The notes beneath the pieces are model-generated. The model saw nothing but the letters and a program-made list of their open reading frames with translations, had not been told where the DNA came from and did no database searches. Both the position numbers and the translations under genes were made by a program. From Ferrovibrio sp. MS7 (lineage in GTDB: Bacteria > Pseudomonadota > Alphaproteobacteria > Ferrovibrionales > Ferrovibrionaceae), in the NCBI RefSeq assembly GCF_038404985.1, contig NZ_JBBKBA010000002.1:682001-746000 (forward strand): a stretch of DNA of 64,000 nucleotides, written 5' to 3'. Positions 1-7,674 of the stretch are shown here, one piece after another. Each line of letters opens with the position of its first letter. Within the stretch, counting starts at the first letter, position 1.

Positions 1-320
1 AGCCGCACCAGTGAATAGCCGCGCTGCTGCATGCAGTATTCGGTGAGTTCATAGAGCCGGGGGCCGCGCTGGCTGTAGCTGACGGTGAGACCGCCGCCGC
101 CATCATCGCCGCCGCCCTGAATGAATTGCGTGTCGCGGAAGGGCGGATATTTCGCCGTGGTGCCGAAGCTTTCGTCAAACGCCTGGTAGTCGGCAACAGC
201 ATGGCAGCCCTTCTCGTCGGCCAGCCGCTGCTCAGGCGCCGTATCGGCGCGGCGCCATTCTGTGGCCGGCGCGCAGGCAGCCAAGAGCAACAGGCCAAAC
301 AACGGCAGACGTGTCGTCAT
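1..320 (-). CDS. Putative lipoprotein, 3' end outside window
   Basis: The reading frame starts at an ATG (318-320) and runs off the left edge, giving 106 codons. It begins MTTRLPLFGLLLLAAC, a type II signal peptide with an LAAC lipobox, so the product should be lipid-anchored. The mature part has the pattern EWRRAD...EKGCHAVADYQAF and ends in view with YCMQQRGY. The same W..-D-C-A-Q and CM..RGY layout appears in the upstream gene, so the two are paralogues. The start overlaps the upstream stop by 4 bp (ATGA), indicating translational coupling. The function is unknown; the C-terminus is not seen. Confidence 0.7.
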   Translation of the reverse strand, partial: MTTRLPLFGLLLLAACAPATEWRRADTAPEQRLADEKGCHAVADYQAFDESFGTTAKYPPFRDTQFIQGGGDDGGGGLTVSYSQRGPRLYELTEYCMQQRGYSLVR

Positions 321-652
321 GACGTGCCTGTCTGTACCGGGGTCAGGCGGTAGCCCCGCGCCCGCATGCAGAAATCGCTGAGCGATGCCTCACGCTGCTC
401 GCGCTCGAAGAACGGATCATAGGGGAACGGGTCGCGGTAATAGCGGCCATGGCGGTCATACCAGCCGCGATACCCGAAACCAGAGCCGAAGCGCGGCCAG
501 GTTTCGGCAAAAGCCTGCTGGCGCGCCATCTGCCGGCATTCCTGCTGGTCGGCGTGAAGGGCGGCATCCGAGGTGAACGGCCGGTCCCAGACCATGGCCG
601 GTCCACAGGCGGTAAGGAATGCCGCCAGGATCAGGGGCAGCAAACGGCGCAA
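317..652 (-). CDS. Small lipoprotein, paralogue of the downstream gene (TTG start)
   Basis: This encodes about 111 residues. I chose the TTG at 650-652 because AGGAGG sits 8 bases upstream and the product then begins LRRLLPLILAAFLTAC, a lipoprotein signal peptide with lipobox LTAC; the longer ATG-started frame would bury that signal inside the protein. The mature part has WDRPFTSD, a conserved ECRQMARQQAF segment, a Tyr/Arg/Gly-rich middle (FGYRGWYDRHGRYYRD) and ends FCMRARGYRLTPV. The CM-x-RGY ending resembles small alphaproteobacterial lipoproteins of unknown function. It overlaps the next gene by 4 bp and shares its architecture, so this is a tandem duplication. Confidence 0.65.
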   Translation of the reverse strand: MRRLLPLILAAFLTACGPAMVWDRPFTSDAALHADQQECRQMARQQAFAETWPRFGSGFGYRGWYDRHGRYYRDPFPYDPFFEREQREASLSDFCMRARGYRLTPVQTGTS

Positions 653-759
653 AGCGCATTCCTCCTGGAATGGATTGAGGTTAATGCTGCGCCTGGATTC
701 GGGCAAAAGCAAGGCGCCGGTTATTCCTGGAAAAACCAATTATTCCTGGCCGGGGCCCA

Positions 760-1167
760 TCATTCTTGGCAGGGAAAGGCATCTGACAATGCCATGCGCA
801 CCGCCTTGATCGCATCCTGCGCCATGTCGTCGGCATTTTCGGCGCCGTATTCGACGAATTGCTGGCGCAACGTCGCGGCCGGGGCTTCGCGCGGGGCGCA
901 GAACCAGGAAATCTCCTTGCCCTCGCCGACCAACGCCTCATACATCGCCACCGCCGCTTGCAGGTAGCGCAGGCAGCCGTTGCGCTGCGGGCTGGCATCG
1001 GGTGCCTGGCAGAGCGCCAACAGGTCCTTGCCGAGGAACGGGGGCGGCGGCTGCAGCGCGCTGGACATCTGCGCCCAGGCGGATGAAGCGGGCAGCATGG
1101 ACAGGGATATCTGGGCGGCGCCGGCGGCCAGCAGGGCCGCGAACATCAGGGCTTTGGGCAGACGCAT
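760..1167 (-). CDS. Secreted Rap1a/Tai-family-like protein
   Basis: About 135 residues with a cleavable signal peptide (MRLPKALMFAALLAAGAAQ... ending near SSAWAQ). The mature part has four cysteines in the contexts LCQ, GCL, FCAP and FPC and the pattern of a long helix, then CAP, then VEYGAEN and a final ALSDAFPC. This matches what I know of the Rap1a/Tai domain, named after immunity proteins against type VI amidase effectors but also common as orphan periplasmic proteins. The ATG overlaps the upstream molybdopterin gene's stop by one base (TGATG); a TTG one codon earlier is possible but unnecessary. No toxin gene is next to it, so an immunity role is not shown. Confidence 0.6.
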   Translation of the reverse strand: MRLPKALMFAALLAAGAAQISLSMLPASSAWAQMSSALQPPPPFLGKDLLALCQAPDASPQRNGCLRYLQAAVAMYEALVGEGKEISWFCAPREAPAATLRQQFVEYGAENADDMAQDAIKAVRMALSDAFPCQE

Positions 1168-1940
1168 CAAACGATCTCGTTCTCGAACGGCTCCCCGCCC
1201 ATGGCGCGGAAAATGCCGTGCATCTTTTCGGCGGCAGCATCGAGTCGCGCCTTGTCGGTGGAGCGCATCACGATGGCACAGGATGCCTTGCCGCCCCGGA
1301 AAGCCGGATAGGACCCCATATCCACATCCGGAAATTCCTGCTGCAACGCGCCGAGCTGCTCCGCGATGGCGCCTTCCGGGATCAGGGCGATCACAGTGCG
1401 CGACAGCAGCTTGTCGCCCCCCACCAGATCGGCGGCAACCGAAGCCACCATGGCCTGGAAGATCGAGGGTACGCCGGCCATCACCAGCACATTGTCGATG
1501 CGGAAGCCGGGCGCGGCGCTCACCGGGTTGTCGATCAGGCTGGCGGTATCGGGAATGCGGGCCATGCGCAGGCGGGCGGCATTCAGCATGCCGGCTTCAT
1601 AATGCGCCTCCAGCCGGCGGCGCGCTTCCGGGTGGATGTCGATGCCGACACCGAAAGCCTGGGCGATGCAGTCGGCGGTAATGTCGTCATGGGTCGGGCC
1701 GATGCCGCCCGAGGTGAAGACATAGTCATAGGTGGCGCGCAGCTCGTTCACCGCGCGGATGATGCGCTCCGGCACATCCGGCACCACGCGCGCTTCGGCC
1801 AGCCGGATGCCCAGTTCGGTGAGCTTGCCGGCAAGGAAGTGCATGTTGGCGTCGCGGGTACGCCCGGAAAGGATTTCGTTGCCGATCACCAGCATGGCGG
1901 CGGTGACGATCTTGGGCGGGTTGGCTGGGCTATCCGTCAT
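1167..1940 (-). CDS. Molybdopterin-binding protein, CinA N-terminal type
   Basis: 257 residues forming a MoaB/Mog-like (MoCF_biosynth) fold, as in the N-terminal half of CinA. Visible motifs are LVIGNEILSGRTRDAN near residue 18, then TSGGIGPTHDDIT near residue 88, which is the conserved GGhGPThDD ligand loop. The C-terminal nicotinamide-nucleotide amidase domain of full CinA is missing, which is usual for the stand-alone COG1058 family. Its exact role (molybdopterin-like ligand or ADP-ribose pyrophosphatase activity) is not settled. It starts at ATG 1938-1940, divergent from sfsA across 81 bp, and is coupled to the Rap1a-like gene. Confidence 0.85.
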   Translation of the reverse strand: MTDSPANPPKIVTAAMLVIGNEILSGRTRDANMHFLAGKLTELGIRLAEARVVPDVPERIIRAVNELRATYDYVFTSGGIGPTHDDITADCIAQAFGVGIDIHPEARRRLEAHYEAGMLNAARLRMARIPDTASLIDNPVSAAPGFRIDNVLVMAGVPSIFQAMVASVAADLVGGDKLLSRTVIALIPEGAIAEQLGALQQEFPDVDMGSYPAFRGGKASCAIVMRSTDKARLDAAAEKMHGIFRAMGGEPFENEIV

Positions 1941-2021
1941 GGCGCCCTGGACATAGCATTTCCCCCCGGCCGAGGCCAGACCAGCCCTGGACCTGATTTC
2001 AACCTCAGGCTATGGCAGGGC

Positions 2022-2738
2022 ATGCTGTTTCCCCATCCCCTGCAGCCGGCCACCCTGATCCGGCGCTACAAACGCTTCCTGGCCGACATGCGGCTGCCCG
2101 ATGGCACCGAAGTGGTGGCGCATTGCCCCAATCCGGGTGCCATGCTGGGCCTGGCCGAGCCGGGCATGCGGGTGTGGCTGAAGCCCGGCCAGGGCAAGCT
2201 GGCCTGGGGCTGGGTGCTGAGCGAAATCCCTGGCAGCGGTGCCCTCGTCGGGATAGACACCACGCTGCCCAACCGCCTGGTGGCCGAGGCACTGCAGCAG
2301 GGCCGCATCCGCGAGCTGGCCGGCTATACCGATATCCGCCCGGAAGTGCCCTATGGCCGCAACAGCCGGATCGACTTTCTGCTCAACGGCCAGGGCCTGA
2401 AGCCGGCTTACCTGGAAATCAAGAATGTGCATCTGAGCCGCCGCCCGCCGCTGGCCGAGTTCCCGGATTGCGTCACCGCGCGGGGCGCCAAGCATCTTGG
2501 GGAATTGGCCGACCAGGTGCGCCAGGGCAACCGGGCGCTGATGCTTTACCTGGTGCAACGCCCGGATTGCAGCCACTTCCGCCTCGCCCCGGACCTCGAC
2601 CCCGGCTATGCCGCCGCCTACCGCGAGGCTAGGAAAACCGGGGTTGAAGCGCTATGTTACGATTGCAGCGTGACGGAGGCAGGCATTGCCCTTGCCCGCG
2701 CCCTGCCGATCGAAACTGAAGGCGAAACCGAAGGATAG
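2022..2738 (+). CDS. sfsA: Sugar fermentation stimulation protein SfsA
   Basis: 238 residues, the normal SfsA size. I start at ATG 2022 (MLFPHPLQPATLIRRYKRF) after a GGCAGGG purine stretch; the open frame extends far upstream but that part is antisense to the molybdopterin gene. Family landmarks are RYKRFLAD, VVAHCPNPGAMLGL, PNRLVAEAL, the nuclease-like core SRIDFLL with YLEIKNVHL, and FPDCVTARGAKHL. SfsA has an OB-like N-terminal part and a restriction-endonuclease-like core; it was named for an effect on maltose metabolism and its biochemical role is uncertain. It is 6 bp upstream of map. Confidence 0.93.
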   Translation: MLFPHPLQPATLIRRYKRFLADMRLPDGTEVVAHCPNPGAMLGLAEPGMRVWLKPGQGKLAWGWVLSEIPGSGALVGIDTTLPNRLVAEALQQGRIRELAGYTDIRPEVPYGRNSRIDFLLNGQGLKPAYLEIKNVHLSRRPPLAEFPDCVTARGAKHLGELADQVRQGNRALMLYLVQRPDCSHFRLAPDLDPGYAAAYREARKTGVEALCYDCSVTEAGIALARALPIETEGETEG

Positions 2739-2744
2739 AGTTCC

Positions 2745-3578
2745 GTGAACAAGAATGCCGCCCTGCTGGATGAGGACGATCTCGAGGCGCTGCGCCCGGG
2801 CGCCATCCGTCTGCATCGGGCGGAGGATTTCGAAGGCATGCGGCGCGCCGGCCGTCTGGCCGCCGAAACACTCGATTTCATCACCCCGTATGTCGAACCC
2901 GGCGTGACCACCGGCCATCTCGACCAGCTCTGCCACGATTTTATCCTCAAGCATGGCGCCGTGCCGGCGCCGCTGGGCTATCGCGGCTATCCGAAGTCGA
3001 TCTGCACCTCGGTGAACCACGTTGTTTGTCATGGCATCCCGGGCGACAAGCGGCTGGAAAACGGCGATGTGCTCAATATCGACGTCACCGTGATCCTGGA
3101 TGGCTGGCACGGCGATACCAGTCGCATGTTCATGGTCGGCGATGTCGGCGTGAAGGGCCGCCGCCTGACCGAAGTGACCTACGAAGCCATGATGCGCGGC
3201 ATCGAGGTGGTGAAGCCCGGCGCCACCACCGGCGATATCGGCTATGCCATCCAGCGCTTCGTCGAGAAGGAACGCTTCTCCGTGGTGCGCGATTTCTGCG
3301 GCCATGGCTTAGGGCGGATTTTCCACGAACCGCCGAACATCCTGCATTACGGCGAGCCTGGCGCCGGCGTGCCGCTGCGGGCTGGCATGTTCTTCACCAT
3401 CGAGCCGATGGTGAATGCCGGCAAGTGGCAGGTGAAGCTGCTGTCCGACGGCTGGACGGCAGTGACCAAGGACCGTTCGCTGTCGGCGCAGTTCGAGCAT
3501 TCGATCGGCGTTACCGAAACCGGCCATGAGATCTTTACGCTCTCGCCCAAGGGCTGGCACAAGCCGCCCTATGCCTGA
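2745..3578 (+). CDS. map: Type I methionine aminopeptidase
   Basis: 277 residues. It removes the initiator methionine from nascent cytosolic proteins using a dinuclear metal centre. Visible ligand motifs in order are [18 protein letters not shown] (two Asp), [14 protein letters not shown] (His), FTIEPMVN (Glu) and QFEHSIGVT (Glu), plus the substrate His in [11 protein letters not shown]. The start is GTG at 2745 with AAGGATAGAG upstream. About 20 residues precede the usual start of the fold, as in many alphaproteobacteria. It is 6 bp after sfsA and 8 bp before radC, so these three form one transcription unit. Confidence 0.95.
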   Translation: MNKNAALLDEDDLEALRPGAIRLHRAEDFEGMRRAGRLAAETLDFITPYVEPGVTTGHLDQLCHDFILKHGAVPAPLGYRGYPKSICTSVNHVVCHGIPGDKRLENGDVLNIDVTVILDGWHGDTSRMFMVGDVGVKGRRLTEVTYEAMMRGIEVVKPGATTGDIGYAIQRFVEKERFSVVRDFCGHGLGRIFHEPPNILHYGEPGAGVPLRAGMFFTIEPMVNAGKWQVKLLSDGWTAVTKDRSLSAQFEHSIGVTETGHEIFTLSPKGWHKPPYA

Positions 3579-3586
3579 CGGCCGCC

Positions 3587-4318
3587 ATGCCTAAGGCCGC
3601 GGGGCCAAAGCCTAGCACCGCTGCAGATGGTTTGGCCGAAGATGCCGCCAAGCCGCATTATCACGGCCACCGCGAACGCCTGCGCGAGCGCTTCCTGGCG
3701 TCTGGCGGCGACGGCATGCCGGATTACGAAATCCTTGAATTGCTGCTGTTCAACGCCATCCCGCGCCGCGACGTGAAGCCGCTGGCCAAGGCGCTGGTCG
3801 ATCAATTCGGCAGCCTGGGCACCCTGCTCAGCGCCGAACCGGAACGGCTGCGGCGGGCTGGCTGTTCGGAAACCGTGATCGCCATGCTGAAGCTGACGCG
3901 CGAAGCGGGCCTGCGCCTGCTGAAGGGTGAGGTGATGCGCAAGCATGTCATCTCCTCCTGGCAGGCGCTGCTGGATTATTGCCATGCTGCCATGCAGCAT
4001 GATCCGGTGGAGCAGTTCCGCGTCATCTTCCTCGACCGCAAGAACACGGTGATCGGCGACGAGGAACAGCAGCGCGGCACGGTGGACCACACTCCGGTTT
4101 ATCCGCGCGAGGTGGTGCGCCGCGCCCTTGAGTTGCAGGCCAGCGCAGTCATCCTCGTCCACAATCATCCATCTGGCGACCCCACCCCCTCCAAGGCCGA
4201 TATCGAGATGACCAAGCAGGTGCGCGAGGCCGCCCGAGCCGTCGGCATCACCCTGCATGACCATGTCATCGTCGGGCGCCACGGCCATACCAGTTTCCGC
4301 GGCAAAGGTTTAATCTAA
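3587..4318 (+). CDS. radC: RadC/JAB-domain protein
   Basis: 243 residues. The N-terminal half is a helix-hairpin-helix-like region ([20 protein letters not shown]) and the C-terminal half is a JAB1/MPN metalloprotease-like domain with the JAMM signature [14 protein letters not shown] and the upstream Glu region near [19 protein letters not shown]. RadC was once linked to DNA repair, but its molecular function is not established. It follows map by 8 bp. The ATG at 3587 has only a weak purine-rich stretch ahead of it. Confidence 0.93.
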   Translation: MPKAAGPKPSTAADGLAEDAAKPHYHGHRERLRERFLASGGDGMPDYEILELLLFNAIPRRDVKPLAKALVDQFGSLGTLLSAEPERLRRAGCSETVIAMLKLTREAGLRLLKGEVMRKHVISSWQALLDYCHAAMQHDPVEQFRVIFLDRKNTVIGDEEQQRGTVDHTPVYPREVVRRALELQASAVILVHNHPSGDPTPSKADIEMTKQVREAARAVGITLHDHVIVGRHGHTSFRGKGLI

Positions 4319-4347
4319 ACGCCGCCACCAGCCCGGAGTCCGGTTTC

Positions 4348-4935
4348 ATGCGTATCCTTGCGTTGCTTCTTCTCCTGTTGCTGCCCGCCGCGCTGCATGC
4401 CCAGGATGCGCCGCCGGCCGAGCAGCTCGTGCTGCCGCCGCTGCCCAGCTTCAAGCCGGTCTATCAGGATAACGGCAAGGAGAAGCGCGTGGTGGAACTG
4501 GTGCCGAGCAACCAGACGCTGGAGACCTGGACCGAGCGCGTGGCGATCATCGTCTATGTCGGCGTCACCGGCAAAAGCCCCAAGACCGTGGCGGAAACGT
4601 TGCAGGCGGAGTGGCGCAAGGATTGCGGCAAGTTCGACAGCCATCCGGTGGAACAGCAATTCGAGAAGAGCTATCCCATCGCGGTGTTCGCCATGCAATG
4701 CGTGGACGGCAAGACCGCTGGCCGCCAGCCGAATGAATTCCTGATGGCCAAGATCATCCAGGGCATCGACAACCTGTATCTGGTGCAACATGCCTGGCGC
4801 GGCGGTAAGGATGCACTGCCGCCGCCGCTGCGCGATGACAAGACCGGCGATGAATGGGCGAGCCTGATCCAGAGCGTCGAACTCTGCGACAGCCGCCTGC
4901 GCGGCCAGCCCTGCGGCATGGGCCGGCGGCGCTAA
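4348..4935 (+). CDS. Secreted protein of unknown function
   Basis: 195 residues with a clear Sec signal peptide (MRILALLLLLLLPAALHAQ, cleavage after HAQ). The mature part has one alpha/beta-looking domain with four cysteines (DCGK, MQCVD, ELCDS, QPCG), compatible with two disulfides in the periplasm, and a basic tail GMGRRR. I do not recognise a family. It lies 29 bp after radC on the same strand with a GGAG ribosome binding site before ATG 4348, so it may be the last gene of the sfsA-map-radC unit. It converges with the gene at 4948. Confidence 0.7.
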   Translation: MRILALLLLLLLPAALHAQDAPPAEQLVLPPLPSFKPVYQDNGKEKRVVELVPSNQTLETWTERVAIIVYVGVTGKSPKTVAETLQAEWRKDCGKFDSHPVEQQFEKSYPIAVFAMQCVDGKTAGRQPNEFLMAKIIQGIDNLYLVQHAWRGGKDALPPPLRDDKTGDEWASLIQSVELCDSRLRGQPCGMGRRR

Positions 4936-4947
4936 GTTACAGCCCCA

Positions 4948-5292
4948 TTATTGCTGGCGGGGTTGTGGCGTCCCCTCCAGGCCCCAAATCCGCCCCTCAT
5001 GCCGGCCATGGCGCTGGTAATGCTCGCGCGCCCCAAAGATGCCATGCGCCCCCTTGGGACCATATACCCGGTCCGCCGCGACATCGGGATAGCGCTGCCA
5101 GTAGAGTTCGGCGAGGTAGCGCTCCGTCTCGTTTTCCTGCGCCGCTTCCTTGACCACCTGGTTGGCGGCGGCGACATATTCTGGCCGGGCCGGGTCAAGC
5201 AGCGGCGAGGTCAGCGCACCTTGCGCATAGGCGGCATAGCTGAGCAGCAGCACTATACCCGCAGCCAGATTCCGCATCGTCGCGCCACTCAT
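4948..5292 (-). CDS. Small secreted protein with HYxxHGRxEGR-type motif
   Basis: 114 residues from ATG 5290-5292, which overlaps the upstream sulfatase stop by 4 bp; an in-frame start 24 bases earlier would lie inside that gene. A signal peptide (MRNLAAGIVLLLSYAAYAQG) is followed by a short domain with WQRYPDVAADRVYGPKGA, then AREHYQRHGRHEGRIWG. The RYPDV...GA..HY..HGR.EGR pattern is the short repeat often found in tandem in glycosyltransferase-linked and surface proteins; here there is a single copy. Function unknown; the operon suggests an envelope-polysaccharide role. Confidence 0.65.
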   Translation of the reverse strand: MSGATMRNLAAGIVLLLSYAAYAQGALTSPLLDPARPEYVAAANQVVKEAAQENETERYLAELYWQRYPDVAADRVYGPKGAHGIFGAREHYQRHGRHEGRIWGLEGTPQPRQQ

Positions 5293-6887
5293 GGCAAAGC
5301 CCTCACCTCTATCCACTCACTCCAGGCATCGTCGCGTCCGCTGAGGCCAACACGCAGCCGCACCCGGCCATAGGGCAAGACATAATTGCGCCAGTAGACT
5401 TCGTCGATGCGGCCAAAATCCTTCTCCAGGCCATCGACATCCAACCGGCCCTTGAGGCTCAACGCACCGCCCTCGCCGGCTTCGTATTCCAGCACATATC
5501 GCGCGGCGGAATCGCCGCTCCAGGCCAACTTCACGCCCTCGGCGATATCGGCAAAGCGCAGCGCGCGGCTGCCTGATGGCAGGCGCCAGCGCGGCGCCGG
5601 TCCGGCGGTAGCGGTTGCGACTTCGCGGCGGTCGACACGGCGCGCGTAGAAATCCTGCTGCATCGGCAGAGCAAGCCGCGCCGCGATTTCCGGCTGCGCC
5701 ATGATCAGATTGCGGCTTTCGCCCGGATCATCGGGCAAATGAAAGAGTTCGACATCCACAACAACGCCATCAACGCGGCGCTCGATACGCTTCCAGTCGC
5801 CCTCGATGCGGGCGGCGATGAATTCCCGCACCTGCTTCGGATCAGGCTCGGCAAAGCCGGCAAGGCTGGTCAGGGCGCGCCAAGGCTTCTGTGTCTCATC
5901 CAGCAGCGGCGCAGGCAGCTTCGCCTGCCCCAGCCAGGCCATCAGGCTCGGCATCACCGCGCGGTGATCGGTCGGATGGACCAGATCGCGCGGCGGCTGG
6001 GCCAGATCCGGCGGCAGCCAGACAAAAAGTGGCAGCCGCACGATCTCCTCATGCAATTGCCCACGATGCGTGGTGGAAGCATGGCCGACCTGGCCGCGTT
6101 CGAGATGCTCCTCGCCATGATCAGCGGTCAGCACCAGAATGGTGTTTTGCGCCAGACCGCTGGCCTGGAAGAACTGCCAGAACTGCGCGAACCAGGCGTC
6201 GAATTGGCGCCAGGTGGCTTCATGCAAGGCGACGATGGCGGCGCGGTCGCTGGCCTGGAAGTCGATGCTGCCGGCTGGAATCGAAGGCTGGGTGTTCACT
6301 GCCTGGATCCGCGCCGCGGCGGCGGCATCGCCCGGCGGCAGCAGCTTGCGCCAATCCGGCGCGAAAGCCGGGTCCGGCGCATAAGGCAGATGGGTTTCAA
6401 GATAGTGATGCCAGAGAAAGAACGGCTGGCGGTCGAGCACGCGGCCAGCCAGCCACGGCAGCGGAGCGCCGGCCGGCTCGACCAGCAGGCCGAGATGCTG
6501 GAATTGCTCGATATGCATGAAGGCCTGCAGGCCGGCAACGCGCCAGCCCTGGCGGTTCAAGGCCTGCAGCGGCAATTCGCGGTCGCGCGGCACGGTATCG
6601 CCAGCGGCATGGATACCCTGCTCATAGGCATCGAGGCCGGTAAGCAGGGCCACCGCGTTCGGCGCTGTCCAGGCCGAGATGGCGCGATGCCGCTGGAAGC
6701 GCAGCGCCTGTTGCGCGGCCTCGAAAACATGCGGCGCGATCTCCGGCCGCACCATGTCGAAGCGCGTACTTTCGACGGTGAGCAGGATGACATTGCGGCG
6801 CGGTGCGGCGCCCGGCAACCAGACACTGGCGGCGGCGGCAAGGGCAGCGATGCCGAACAGGCTAGCGAAAAACCAGCGGCGGTACAT
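5289..6887 (-). CDS. Membrane-anchored sulfatase/phosphoethanolamine-transferase-fold enzyme
   Basis: 532 residues. An N-terminal membrane anchor (about residues 5-25) is followed by an alkaline-phosphatase-superfamily domain: LLTVESTRFDMV (metal-binding Glu near 39), SAWTAPNAVALLTGL (nucleophile region), LWHHYLETHLPY and LTADHGEEHLERGQVGHA (metal Asp/His). At the sulfatase Cys/Ser position the residue is Thr (about T74), so formylglycine-type sulfatase chemistry is unlikely; Thr is the nucleophile in phosphoethanolamine and phosphoglycerol transferases. A beta-rich region of about 150 residues follows the catalytic domain. It overlaps the VanZ-like gene by 26 bp and the small downstream gene by 4 bp. 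The substrate is probably an envelope glycan or lipid, by inference. Confidence 0.8.
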   Translation of the reverse strand: MYRRWFFASLFGIAALAAAASVWLPGAAPRRNVILLTVESTRFDMVRPEIAPHVFEAAQQALRFQRHRAISAWTAPNAVALLTGLDAYEQGIHAAGDTVPRDRELPLQALNRQGWRVAGLQAFMHIEQFQHLGLLVEPAGAPLPWLAGRVLDRQPFFLWHHYLETHLPYAPDPAFAPDWRKLLPPGDAAAAARIQAVNTQPSIPAGSIDFQASDRAAIVALHEATWRQFDAWFAQFWQFFQASGLAQNTILVLTADHGEEHLERGQVGHASTTHRGQLHEEIVRLPLFVWLPPDLAQPPRDLVHPTDHRAVMPSLMAWLGQAKLPAPLLDETQKPWRALTSLAGFAEPDPKQVREFIAARIEGDWKRIERRVDGVVVDVELFHLPDDPGESRNLIMAQPEIAARLALPMQQDFYARRVDRREVATATAGPAPRWRLPSGSRALRFADIAEGVKLAWSGDSAARYVLEYEAGEGGALSLKGRLDVDGLEKDFGRIDEVYWRNYVLPYGRVRLRVGLSGRDDAWSEWIEVRALP

Positions 6888-7674
6888 GGCTCAGCAGCGG
6901 ATAGAGCGCCAGCGGCGCGGTGAACAGCAGAAGCAGCAGATGCAGGCGCCGCACCGCCGGGTCCGAGTCCGGCAGCAGCAGCAACACGGCAGCGCCAGCC
7001 AGCAGCGGCGCAACGGTCCAGGGCGGGATCGGATAGCCCGCGAGACGCTCCAGCGGCACCAGCAGCAGCATGAGACCGACGCCGAGCGGCAGCGCCGGCA
7101 GGCTGGCCCGGCGGAACGAGAGTTGTGCCACGCTTTTGCCTGTCGTCAGGCCCAGGCCATGGCCAAGCAGGGTGCCGGCCAGCGCGCCGAGGCCATCGAC
7201 GCCGATATCGCGCAAACCATAGCTGCGGCTCGGCAGCAGGCCCTGCAGCATTTCATCATGCATGCCGGCAAACAGGCCGAGCAAAGCGGCCATCAGGGTG
7301 AGCGGCCAGCCGGCGAACCAGGGACACAGCGCGCGGCGCAGCACCAGCGCCAGCACGGCATATTCCGCGACATGAATCCGCTTCGCCGGAAAGGCCGGAT
7401 CGGTGGCGAGCAACCCGAGCGCCGCGCAGATGATCGCGGCCAGCAGCAGCCGCCAATCCCAGGGCCGCCGCCGCCAGGCAATCAAGGCCAGCGGCAGCAG
7501 CACAGCCGTAAGCGCCAGCATCGGCAGCCATCTGGCCCCGCCGCCAAGCTGCACGCTCAAGGCTTGCCAGGCCGGAAAGGCATTGACGAAAGCCAGCAGC
7601 AGCACGGCGGCCAGCGGCCAGCAGGCCAGCGCCATCCAGTCGCGGCGAGAATCCGGCTGGGCCAAAGCGGTCAT
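6862..7674 (-). CDS. VanZ-like polytopic membrane protein
   Basis: 270 residues with about seven to eight hydrophobic segments. The VanZ-like pattern is visible in the middle: KRIHVAEYAVLALVL, then FAGMHDEMLQGLLPSRSYGLRDIGVDGLGALAG (described here as KxxHxxEY followed by DExxQ, PxRxxxxxD and a Gly-rich helix). VanZ-like proteins are envelope proteins mostly of unknown activity. The stop of the upstream lipoprotein overlaps its start by 4 bp, and its own end overlaps the sulfatase start by 26 bp, so the three are co-translated. Confidence 0.75.
   Translation of the reverse strand: MTALAQPDSRRDWMALACWPLAAVLLLAFVNAFPAWQALSVQLGGGARWLPMLALTAVLLPLALIAWRRRPWDWRLLLAAIICAALGLLATDPAFPAKRIHVAEYAVLALVLRRALCPWFAGWPLTLMAALLGLFAGMHDEMLQGLLPSRSYGLRDIGVDGLGALAGTLLGHGLGLTTGKSVAQLSFRRASLPALPLGVGLMLLLVPLERLAGYPIPPWTVAPLLAGAAVLLLLPDSDPAVRRLHLLLLLFTAPLALYPLLSHVPPLVFR

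Noticed and set aside
1002-2021. Long 5' extension of the sfsA reading frame
   Set aside because: It runs antisense through the molybdopterin-binding gene, lacks family similarity, and SfsA has its normal N-terminus at 2022.
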